Made by a program: the position numbers and the translations under genes. The notes under the pieces are model-generated. The model saw only the letters and a program-made list of their open reading frames with translations. It searched no databases and was not told where the DNA came from. Positions 35,300 to 46,200 of a DNA stretch of 64,000 bases are shown here, one piece after another. Within the stretch, counting starts at the first letter, position 1; every line of letters begins with the position of its first letter. The DNA comes from Erythrophleum ivorense (lineage: Eukaryota > Streptophyta > Magnoliopsida > Fabales > Fabaceae), in the NCBI GenBank assembly GCA_026724425.1, contig JAIUCV010000102.1, positions 1-64,000 of the forward strand, read 5' to 3'.

Positions 35300-38200
35300 T
35301 CAGTAACGAGAGGTGTCAGGGAGAGGAGTGTCATTGAGGAAGTGAATGAAGAGTGAAAGAGAGCGTTTAGGCTGGAAGCTGGGAACCTGATGACCAGCCC
35401 CTCTCACGGTGGCAAAGGTCAACTTCCCTTTGTACTCCTCTGTGTATCCTCCCACCTCTCCCCCTAGGTACCACGGATGCCAAGCCGTTTGGGCCGTTAG
35501 ATTCATCTTTTTGAGCGAGTATTTGGTGGACGTCACCGGAATTCTCCCGTCCGTATCTCCGCTGAACACCCAGACACGGACGCCCTGACCCATCAGCTCC
35601 TTGATGAGAGGAATCACTGTGGTTGGACTGTCGTTCCACTTCTTTATCAAACTGCTGCACGGCTCCCACTCGTAAGGCAGCTTCGTAGCGTTTGCGTGCA
35701 GGGCGGTCTGGACCTCCGGCCTGTTCAGGTAGGCCTGCACGTAATGGTCACTGCACGGATCGAACTCCCTTATTGTGGTTCTTCTCTTGGGCCTGCGAGT
35801 GAGCGTGGAGTTGAGGCACAAGGGAGCGTATATGTTATAGATGTCCAGGTAATACGTGTCCATGTCGATTTGGTCCGACACCACCGCGCACTCCTCCGTC
35901 ATCACACTCGCAGACTCCGTCTTGAGATCGCAGTTGTTCTTGAGCCTAACCAAAGAATCCTCGGAGATCAAAGCGTGACTCTCGAAAAAGTCGTACATAC
36001 CCATCAAGTCGGTCTCGTCGTTGATCACCGCATTTCCTATCAGAATGCCCTTGAGGTTTAGGAAGCTCCGGTGATGTACAAGGATAGTATGTGCAAGCTG
36101 GGGAACATAGTGGCCAGCATAGCTCTCCCCGGCGATGTACAAGTCCCTGCCTTTGTACTCCGGGAACCTCTCCAGCCACTTCACCAAAAATATGTAGTTG
36201 TCTGCCGCCGTGTTCCTGTCCCCATGCTTCTCTAAATCCGACGTTGTGTTCGTGTACGAGAACCCCACTCCCGCCGGAGATTCTAAGAACAACACGTTCG
36301 CAGCATTGTTCCATGCATATCGGTTTCTATAAAGCGTTTTGCCGTCGCTGTGCACTCTGAACGGCCCAAGCTCTTGTAATGCTCCATACGCCAGTGACGA
36401 GCATCCCGGTCCTGTTTGTTTCATTATTCCCCAACACATAGACAAAATTATACATCTATATACTTAAGAATCACAGTCATTTTAATAATGTCGATTTTGT
36501 TATCTAGAGTTAATAATAATTAACTAACCGCTGAGCTAATATTAATTATCATGCTGAACGAAAAGACATTATGGAACTATATATATCCAATTCAGTTGTC
36601 CGGAGTAGCCAGGCCAAATGTGCAACAAAGCACGCGGAGAATTCCTCACCATGTGACATTTTGAAACCTATCGAAAAAGGCAAATCAATTTTTTATTTTT
36701 CTTTGCTCGATATTTTGGATTGGGGACAGTGACTTTATATTATAAAATATAATATTATTGTGACAATAATTAGTGCGGATAAAAAAGTAAACAGAGAGGG
36801 GAGAAGCACCTCGCAATTATATTATTACTAGGTTTTTCACCCGCGCGTCTGTATTAATAATTTGATTAAATATTTTTATTCATAAGTTTTTTTCGTCGGT
36901 AGTATGATTGATTGTCGTGAATCAATGTTCTTATTTCTCTTATTTTGTTTCGTTTTTTAGTGTTTTTCCTTTATTTTCGTTTTTTATTCGATTTTTTATA
37001 TTATTCTTCATCTTTACTATTCCTCGTCTTCCTTCATCTTCAGTTATTTGTCCTTACAATTTCTTATTCGGTCTCCTTCTTCATCTTTGTTATTTTTTTG
37101 TTTATCTTTTGTCCTCATTATTTGATATCATTGTCTTCGCTTTTTTTTAATATTTATTCTTATTTTTGTCCTTGTCTTGGTTCTTGCTCTTTTTTTTTCT
37201 ATGATTAGTTCATGCGGTCGAAGTTGCTAAGAGTTTGCTATATTTCTTTTGTTTAGCTTCTTCTCTTTATTTTTCTTGATTATTCTCGAGGACTTGATCC
37301 CTTTTAATTTATAAATAGTTTTATTGTAGTTCTCTTTAATTTAATCTTATGTAGAGTAAGAATTTAATTATCTGATACTCTCAACCAAAGTTAAAAATGA
37401 AAAAGATTCACGGAAACAAAATTAAGCTAGAGATGGTATAATTATATATTAACACACGTAATAAGCAATGTCTAATAATAATATAACTAATTTAATTTAT
37501 GCGATCATAGAGATATAGTTACGCATAGCTTTCAATTTCTTATTTTTCTGTTTCATCTTTTTATTTGGTTTCCTTCTTTAGCCTTATCTTTTTTGTTTCT
37601 TTTATGACTTTGTTTTTTGCAATATTCGTCCTCCATTTTCTTCATTTACTTGTTTTTCTTTTTGTTCTTCTTGGTTCTTCTGTTTCTTCTATGATTAACT
37701 ATTTCCATCGCAAATGCTAATGTTTTGCTAGAGTTTGTTTTCTTCTTCTTTGTATTGGTTATTCTCCCTTCTAATTATTTCCTCACTCTATTGCTTTTGT
37801 ACATATTTTAGCATAAATCTCTTTAATCCTATGTAGAATATATTTTCATTATCTGATACATCAAACCAAACTTAAAAATCAAAATGTACGTATAAACAAA
37901 TTTAAGCTAGAAGATAAGCTAATATTATGGTAGGTTTTCTAGGGTTATAAAACCTAAATGAAGAGAAGCTAATCGACATATATCATTGTTTTTCATTTTC
38001 TTCTTCGTTCTTGTTTTTATGTTTTTTAATTTTCTTTGATTCATTCTTATTCATTCTCTTCTGTTTTGATTTATTCATTGTCTTTTTCTCTTATATGGTT
38101 TTTTCTTCATTTTCACTCATCTTTGCATTTGATTTTCTTCGTCTTTGCGCTTCTTTTTTGTTCTTTTTTTTTTTTGGTTTCGTCTCCTTCGTTCTTATTC

Positions 38201-39906
38201 GCTTTCCTCTTTAGATTGGTCTTTGCAAGTTTTTGTTTTTGTTTGGTTTCTTCTCCTTCGTTCTTATTCGATTTCCTTTTCAAATTTTTCTTCGCAAGTT
38301 TTTATCTGGTTTTTTCTTATTCATCTTATTCATCTTTGCCTTCTTTGGTTTATATTTTGTCTTCACAATTCAATATATTCGTTTTCGCTCTTCTACGGTT
38401 TTATCTTCTTACTCTTTTTCTTCGTGTCTGTTTTTTTTCTTCAACTTTTTTTCTTTCTTATTTGTCTAGGTTATTCTCCACCATTAAAATTCTACATGGC
38501 TTCATTTCTCTTGTAAAATATTAATATTATGTTGAAATTTGTATACTAATTTTGACATAAGCTTTTTTAGTTTGATATCGATCCATAAGTTATTTAGAGC
38601 CACGTATAAAATATATATATGCTTTATAAATTTGTTCTTTCTTATTTGTTAAAATATTTAAGTGATTATTTATATAATTAAAACCATTATCTTAAATTAA
38701 GAAATTTTCCTAATATAAATCTAAGTAGATTTTTGGTGTTACTAAAAACTTATACATGTTTTTCTTATATCTATCGATATTCCAAATCTAAAATTTGGAA
38801 AATTTCTTAATCTTAGATGATGATATAGAAAAATATTATTGGTTGTTTAAAATTTGAAAAAATTCTTAATTTTAGAGATGCTGATTTGGCATAATTTAAT
38901 TGGTTTAAAAAAACTTAAAAGATGATGTGGACACTCTTAAGGCATTTTGCCTCAACTTTTATATAGTATATAGATTATTTATATAATTAAAACCATTATC
39001 TTAAATTAAGAAATTTTTCTAATATAAATCTAAGTAGATTTTTGGTGTTACTAAAAACTTATACATGTTTTTCTTATATCTATCGATATTCCAAATCTAA
39101 AATTTGGAAAATTTCTTAATCTTAGATGATGATATAGAAAAATATTATTAGTTGTTTAAAATTTGGAAAATTTCTTAATTTTAGAGATGCTGATTTGGCA
39201 TAATTTAATTGGTTTTAAAAAACTTAAAAGCTGATGTGGACCCTCTTAGAGGCATTTAGCCTCAACTTTTATATAGTATAGATTCTGAAAATCATATAAC
39301 ATGATTATTAATAAAAACACAGAGAAAAAGACAACCTCGAAAATTGCCGAGATCAAACTAACATTCTTGTTCATCTTTACTCTCTTTTGCTATGAACTTT
39401 TAGACAAATAGTTATAGATGAATGTAAAGCCTAAACCGAGATAAATGAGTGAAATTCAAGAAGTAGAGGAGAAGAATCTTGGTGTGAAGATGATATAATA
39501 TAAAGTTAGAACTTAGAAACGTACCCCCGTTGAGCCAGAGAAGAAGAGGAGAAGAATCCTTAGAGTCGGAGGAAGCTTCCACGAAATAGTAGAAAAAGGA
39601 ACGGCCCGCTGATTCGTCGACGGTGACGTAGCCGCCATACTGATCGAAATCAACGGGAGGCTGTCCGGGCAATCTCCGTATCAGATCTCTCTTTCTTAAC
39701 TCCTCCTGGTTGACATTACCTCGGAGCGAAGACGGTTTCAAATCCTTAACCGCCTTGAAATGGCTTGTGTCCATGGAACCCACCCCTCGCTTCGACATGT
39801 AGAGGCGGCTCAGGGCGTGCACTTGGTTGCTGCATTCGATTTGAGACGACAGATACACTAACATCAACACAGATGCAACTACAGAATAGGCTTGTCCTTT
39901 CCCCAT
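35300..39906 (-). CDS. SCPL40: Serine carboxypeptidase-like protein (SCPL40 type)
   Basis: This is a secreted S10-family serine carboxypeptidase or acyltransferase. Two exons were placed: 39525-39906 (signal peptide of about 25 residues, pro-region, then PGQPPVDFDQYGGYVTV and LLLWLNG) and 35300-36411 (GPGCSSLAYGALQELGPF onward). They join in phase at NGG|PGCSS and give 497 residues. The catalytic triad is present: Ser in GESYAGHYVP, Asp in SGDTDGRIP and His in VRGAGHQVP. Several NxT/S sites suggest glycosylation. The single intron is 3,113 bp long, far above the usual size in this gene set, because a Helitron lies inside it. No coding damage was seen. Placement next to KIN-1 agrees with the Arabidopsis order I recall. 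Confidence 0.93.
36828..39282 (-). mobile_element. Non-autonomous Helitron inside the SCPL40 intron
   Basis: On the minus strand the 5' end reads TCTATACTATATAAAAG (from 39282) and the 3' end reads GCGCGGGTGAAAAACCTAG (ending 36828). Both are typical of Brassicaceae Helitrons. The flanks are A before TC and T after CTAG, so insertion was between A and T with no duplication. No Rep/helicase coding sequence is visible. The interior is T-rich on the plus strand and seems to be built from three diverged repeats (about 36890-37440, 37520-37940 and 37980-38500), each ending in AAGCTAGA- or TTATT-like sequence. Total length 2,455 bp. Confidence 0.78.
38666..39282. repeat. 308-bp tandem duplication of the Helitron 5' end
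   Basis: The segment from TTATTTATATAATTAAAACC to CAACTTTTATATAGTATA occurs twice in a row, about 38666-38974 and 38975-39282, with roughly 95% identity by eye. The inner copy also starts, on the minus strand, with TCTATATACTATATAAAAG. The Helitron therefore has two 5' termini in tandem. Confidence 0.8.
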
Positions 39907-40805
39907 TCTGTTATGTCTGGATTACAGTGGGGAGGGAGAGAAGAAGAAGGTTTTGAAGAAGAAAAAAAGAGACGGTTAAAATGAAAGGACTGTGTGGGTT
40001 TGGATCTTAAATTAAGTTTTTATTTTTTGGGTCAAAACCTCCAACTATACGAATGATTTTTTTGTTCTTTTTGTTCTTTTTGAATTTTTTTTTTTAAAAT
40101 GCAGTTTTGATAACTGACGAGTCTATGTTTCTTATTGGACATCAATTACTGAACTATGGACTTTCTGAAGTGAGAAAAACAAAGAAAACAAACCTTGGTA
40201 GCAATCCAAATCTAGCATCTGTGTTTTTTTTTTAAAAACTTTTAAGTAGAAATGATCCGATGGTAAAACTTTGTTAACTAAAATGTTTTTTGTTTAAGAA
40301 TAGCATTACCCTAATAATATGGAGAGGTGGATTTCAGAAAATGATACCCAAAAGAAAAGAGGGAAGAAAATGTCAACGTCTCTTATCATGTTATGCCATG
40401 TGATTGTGACTCGATGCTACAATCCTTATTGTTCGTAGTTTATATTATTCCCCTCTTTATTTCTCCGCAATAATGCTGTTACATTTTTTTTTTTTACTAA
40501 CACTTATACTACATTGATGCAACTACAAACGTCCATCTGCAGACATACTGACTTACATTTAAGATGCCGTAAGAACAAGAAAAAGAAAAACCGCAAACAA
40601 CAGCGCCGTTAAAATTGTTAAGTAATAGTCTTTCATTACGCATTCGGGATATGCTCAGTGGACAGTGGTAGTGGTAATATTTGTTTAGATATAGTCACTT
40701 ACTCTTTTCCTTTTTGCGTTTCGAAGAAAAACATTTGATTTACAGGAATGTAAATAAACACATATCACAATAGTTTATTTCTCCTCTTCCCAGTGTTTAA
40801 TATAG

Positions 40806-40930
40806 TCTGAAATTGGAAAATGTAAGACAATGATATGAGCTGAACATGGGACTTTATTGTACGAGCCCACTGTCCAGATCCGATGTTTCAGCAAATTACT
40901 TATTTCGAATTTTAACAATGCCATTGAATA
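40806..40930. repeat. Dispersed direct repeat, copy 1
   Basis: The segment GTCTGAAATTGGAAAATG through CAATGCCATTGAATA recurs at about 42479-42597 with small changes. The copies are 1.67 kb apart and in the same orientation. A third fragment (AACAATGCCATTGAATA) lies at 42649. Confidence 0.65.
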
Positions 40931-41385
40931 ATATTTTTATGGATTTCTATTTTTGATGCACAATTTGTTGACAGAAAATTTGCAGTATAACAGTTTTTGA
41001 GATTTGGTTTTTAAATTATTGTGTTTAATGGAAAATTTGGAGACTTGGCTGAAAATTTGTGAAATCTTATTTTGGGGTAAAAAATTTGAAACAATTTCTC
41101 GACGTAAAATTTGCTGGCGGGAAATTTAAAGATTTAAGTTTTAGTGAAAAATTAGCAGAATAATAATTTTGGCATAAAAACCTTCAACACAAATATTTTG
41201 AGTGAAATATGTAATGGATATTACAATTTTCTTTTTCAATGCTTAGTTATGCATTTTTTAAAATGTTTGTCTTTGCTACATTTTTTTAGCATTTAGTCTA
41301 AAAGTCTTAAATTGAATTGAATCACATGTCCTTCTAAACTTTTGGAAACTACTCACATAAATATTTGGAAATGTTAAACAACCAA

Positions 41386-41720
41386 AAGTATATAATACAC
41401 TATAAATCAATGACCAAATACTCAAATTTTATCTAAAAGTAAAGACAAATATTTTAAATGAACAGTTAAAATAATAAAAGAAATTAAAAAATAGATATTA
41501 ATCTCAAAATAATATTAAAACATACCGACTGAACAATAATCTACATTTTAAAAAAAATATTAAAAGTAACACAATTCGCATTAGGCGCGGGTATCACCTA
41601 GATAAAATGTGAGCATTTGGTCATTGATTTATAGTAAATTAAAGTTATGTTTGCTAGGTCACCTAGATAAAATGTGAGTATTTGGTCATTGATTTATAGT
41701 AAATTAAAGTTATGTTTGTT
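41386..41720. repeat. 66-bp tandem duplication plus inverted copy, possible Helitron 3' end
   Basis: TCACCTAGATAAAATGTGAG and the following 45 bases occur at about 41594 and 41660. Part of this unit occurs inverted at 41400-41436 (CTATAAATCAATGACC). The sequence GGCGCGGGTATCACCTAG ending at 41601 resembles a Helitron 3' terminus, but the next base is A instead of the expected T and no matching 5' end was found. Confidence 0.45.
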
Positions 41721-41810
41721 TCAATGATGTCTTTTTCAGTTAAACTTTTCGAATATTTGGATTTTCACATAATATATTTGAGTCTTTATTGTCCTGCGAA
41801 GGAGAGATCA

Positions 41811-42046
41811 TGGTCCTAGATGATGGAGGGTTACCTAGATTCTTCTTCAACCCAGATATCAAAGAAGCCGAAGACATTTCACACCGGTACGCTTTATCGT
41901 TTTTAGAAATCTAACCTCCTTTCAACAAACCATATCTAATTGTCAATAAGTCTGTTTATCTCACATAATACATAGGCTTGAAAATACAACAAATGATAAG
42001 CCTGCAGAATATTCAGGGGATGGATCCTCATCTCATGGTTTATAAA
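41811..42046 (+). pseudogene. Possible two-exon gene fragment
   Basis: A plus-strand segment encodes MVLDDGGLPRFFFNPDIKEAEDISHR. After an intron-like gap it continues RLENTTNDKPAEYSGDGSSSHG. The FNPDI motif is reminiscent of the replication-protein-A/OB-fold (DUF223) genes that often decay next to Helitrons. This is inference from a short motif only. Confidence 0.3.
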
Positions 42047-42478
42047 TCTTTTTATCTGAATTCTCTGAGTACCACAGCAATATCTTCTATTCCATTCTAA
42101 GAACGTTTAACAATGTTTAATTATTTATTATTGTATGCATATTTTGTTAAATGATTCATCTTTCAAAGAGTCTAATGTTGTTATGTATTACTTTGTCCTT
42201 ATTAGTTTCTTATTTTGATTGAACGAACCTATATTTTTGTTTATGCGTAGTAATATTTTCTTTTAATTGTTTTGTTTGTTTTTCTTGAAGTTTTGATGAT
42301 AAGCGAAAAGTAAATATAAATACAGACAATTTTTTGGGATGACTAAAATACACCTAATGTTTTTCTACGGAAAACAAACTTAATTTCCAGATAAGAGGTT
42401 AATCTAAATTCGAAACTTGCCTGTAAATCATTAAAGTTTACCATATACTCGTGCATTAGGTGCAGGCAATCATCTGTA

Positions 42479-42597
42479 TAGTCTGAAATTGAAAAATGTA
42501 AGACAATGATATGAGCTAAACATGAGACTTTATCGTACGAGTCCACTGGCATGTTTCAGAAATTCCTTATTTTCAATTTTAACAATGCCATTGAATA
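42479..42597. repeat. Dispersed direct repeat, copy 2
   Basis: Same segment as at 40806-40930, here GTCTGAAATTGAAAAATG onward. The differences are scattered substitutions plus one short deletion after the shared CCACTG, so the duplication is not recent. Confidence 0.65.
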
Positions 42598-43220
42598 TAA
42601 AGAATATAAATACAGTTTTTGACCCAAAAAAGAATATAAATACAGTTTTTAACAATGCCATTGAATAAAATTCCCTTTGAATAATTTGCAGTGGTATATC
42701 TTAATTTATATATATATATATATATGTTTGACCAAAAAAAAGTTGACACATTCACAACCCTAAGATTCTTAACCCATATGAGAATTTTCTTACAAGAATA
42801 TAAATTAGGCCCAAATGAGATGGGTCGTAGGCCTGAAAGAATAGGTGACGTGTCATGTTTGCAATGGCTCTGAAAACCTCAGAGGAGTTTCCCAGATTGC
42901 CCTTACTCGTTAGAGGTAAGAGGACAGGAGTTTCACCCTCTCAGATCAGATAGATGTTATTTTTTTATTTTGTGTGACTTGCCACATGTCACCAATTAAT
43001 TGGTGAAGTGATCTGTGCTACTATAAGGATTTCTCTTTTCTTTTCAGTCCTCAAAATATATATCAATAGTTTTATCTGTATGATGGTAACTCCTTTCTTT
43101 CTTACTATTGTTTCTTCTTCAGATCCCAATTTACATTACAACTTGACACCCTAATTCCCCCATCCATCTTCTTCCTCCCCGATCGGCGATCCCTTTGATT
43201 TCCCTCCCTGCTCATCTAAC

Positions 43221-46200
43221 ATGGCTTGCATCAAGGGGGTTGGCAGATCCGCCTCCGTCGCTCTGGCCCCCGACGCTCCTTACATGGCCGCCGGAACCAT
43301 GGCCGGAGCCGTGGATTCGTACTTTAGCTCTTCCGCCAATCTCGAGATCTTCAAGCTCGACTTTCAGTCTGACGATCGCGACTTGGCACCGGTTGGGGAA
43401 ATCCCCAGCTCCGAGCGGTTCAATAGACTCGCATGGGGAAGAAACGGATCTGGATCCGACGAATTCTCCCTTGGTATTATTGCCGGCGGCCTTGTCGATG
43501 GAAATATAGATCTATGGAATCCGCTTTCTCTGATCGGGTACTTTTTCTATCCCTGTTTTCCGTTATTTGAATTTCTTTGTTTCTCCTGCCCACCAAGCTA
43601 TCATGTTGGATCCATTTAAGACGGTTTTATTGAACCATTGTCTATAGTTTGCTTTTTGGTTTCGAATTTTCGTCTAACTCGAACAACTGTCACGTTTTTC
43701 AGTTCCCAGTCCAGTGAAAATGCACTCATTGGACATCTTTCGGTTCACAAAGGGCCCGTGAGTTGTATTTTTTTCTTTTTATGCAAAATTCTGTTGCTAA
43801 ACACTGTTTTTGTTAACACTCCTCATTTGATGTGTGCGTTGCTACATTCCCTTTCCTTGTATCAGGTTCGTGGTCTCGAGTTTAATGCTATCACCCCAAA
43901 TCTACTTGCTTCTGGGGCTGATGATGGTGAAATTTGCATTTGGGATCTAGCAAAGCCTTCAGAGCCTTCTCATTTTCCTCTTTTGAAGGTATACCTCCGC
44001 TACTTACAAGTCAAGAACTTTGGTTTATTTTCCTTGTACATGCTCTACCTTACTGTTGGAAACTTGGAATTGGATGATATAAACCGATTTATTTTTATTT
44101 TTATACTATGAGTTAAATCCTGGCACCGAGCATCTTAAATTATTTGAGGGTCTTGTGCAGGGTAGTGGTTCTGCTACACAAGGTGAAATCTCCTTTATAT
44201 CGTGGAATAGGAAAGTTCAACAGATATTAGCATCTACCTCATACAATGGAACTACTGGTGAGAACTAGGGTTTTTCTCCCTTTCTCTATCTGGTTGATTA
44301 GTAGTTCATTGACGTCAACTCTAATTCTGCTTCTGCTCATCGGTCTTTTATTCTTTTTTCCTCAGTTATATGGGACTTGAGGAAGCAAAAACCTATAATT
44401 AAGTAAGTAAAGTGATTCTATTGATGCGTTCAATACCTGTTATCAAAACCTTGATCTGACCGTTTTCAATCAACAGCTTTGCAGATTCAGTTCGACGCCG
44501 GTGCTCTGTTTTACAATGGAACCCCGACATTGCTACTCAGATAATGGTTGCATCAGATGACGATGGTTCACCTATTCTGAAGGTATGGTATCATTTACTG
44601 CATTGCTTCATATTAGTTCAAATTTTGTTCTTTTAGTAATGTAAGGTATTTACAATCAGCTCTGGGACATGAGGAATACAATGTCACCTGTGCGCGAGTT
44701 TACTGGACACCAAAGAGGTATTTTTGAATCATTGCTATCAAAATGCTTTTTTCATCATCTCGTTATAATTCTCCATTATCATCATAGTTGATGAGTGAAA
44801 AGCCTTGTAGTTATAGTCTCATAGGCTTGCTGTCTTCATTCTCTCTAGTGTTAACGTCTTGGTGAAATTTAGTGGGGATGCTTCTTATTTGACAGGTGTG
44901 ATTGCAATGGAGTGGTGTCCAAGTGACAGCTCATATCTTCTTACTTGTGCTAAGGACAACCGAACTATTTGCTGGGACACAAATACAGCAGAGGTAAGGA
45001 GAAGGAATTGGTCAAAGATACAGTTTTGCTAGTTTTCATGTAGCTTACTTATCTTCATTTTCACTGAACTTGATCCAACCATATCAGATTGTTGCTGAGT
45101 TACCTGCTGGCAACAATTGGAATTTTGATGTTCATTGGTACCCAAAGATACCTGGCGTTATATCAGCATCTTCATTTGATGGGAAAATTGGCATCTACAA
45201 CATTGAGGTATCTTGATAGTTTGCCTTTCAGTATTTCAAAATTGTTTTGTTCTAGATGAAAATAATAACGTATGGGGAATAATGAATCTTGAACCTATGA
45301 ATCCAGCCTTCGACTGTTTTTCCTTCCCACAATTACTATAGATTTAGGATTCCCAGTTAGTTGTTCTATTGGAGATCAAATGTTATAGGGCCTTATCTTA
45401 TGCACTTTCCATTTGAGGAGTACCTATAGCAAGGCTTGTTGAACTCTAGATTGCCCTTTCACACCAAGAAGAAATTAAAAAAAATATATGTGTGCAACGC
45501 TTTTGGTGCAGGGTTGCAGTCACTATGGTGCGGAAGAGAATAATTTTGGTACTGGTAATGTTTTTACCCATTCTGAACATTTGTATACCGTTGATTACTT
45601 CTATCATTCCTATGTTGGATGATAGAATAACATCAAAACCAAAATCACTTCTTATGATCCTCTTTATACAGCTCCGCTAAGAGCCCCAAAATGGTATAAG
45701 CGCCCAGTTGGTGCATCTTTTGGATTTGGAGGAAAGCTTGTATCCTTTCACGCAAAGGCTCCTCCGAAGGGTGCTTCGAGCATTCCATCTGAGGTGGCAT
45801 TTCGGGATGATACTGCCTCGTATTTTAACCCTTTCTCCGTCAATGCTTATCTGACTAAATGTCATGTTCAGGTTATTTTGCACAGCTTGGTAACAGAACA
45901 GAGTTTGGTGAGTCGAACTTCTGAATTTGAAGCTGCAATAGAAAATGGAGATCAAGATTCTCTAAGGGGTTTGTGTGAGAAGAAATCTGAAGAGACTGAG
46001 TATGCCATCCTTGTGAATCTAAATTTTCATAATTGCCCTTATCAAACTCATCCGACAACTTAGTTTGCTTCTTTCAATTCACTGATTTCGCAGATCGGAA
46101 GAGGAGAAGGAGACATGGGGCTTGCTGAAAATCATGTTTGAAGAGGAAGGAACTTCAAGGACAAAGTTGATCAGCCATCTTGGCTTTAGTTTGCCTTCTC

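Larger units (their letters stand above)
39907..43220. other. Repeat-rich intergenic region between SCPL40 and SEC31
   Basis: It contains the SCPL40 promoter side, a 120-bp dispersed direct repeat, a possible Helitron 3' end, a 66-bp tandem duplication and a possible gene fragment, listed separately. From about 42980 it is the SEC31 promoter and leader. No intact gene was found. Confidence 0.6.

Noticed and set aside
35696..36360. Plus-strand open frames over SCPL40 exon 2
   Set aside because: They are shadows of the minus-strand carboxypeptidase coding sequence with its full catalytic triad.
36908..38524. Phe/Leu/Ser-rich open frames resembling membrane proteins
   Set aside because: They are translations of T-rich Helitron interior within the SCPL40 intron. 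There is no start context, splice support or recognisable family.
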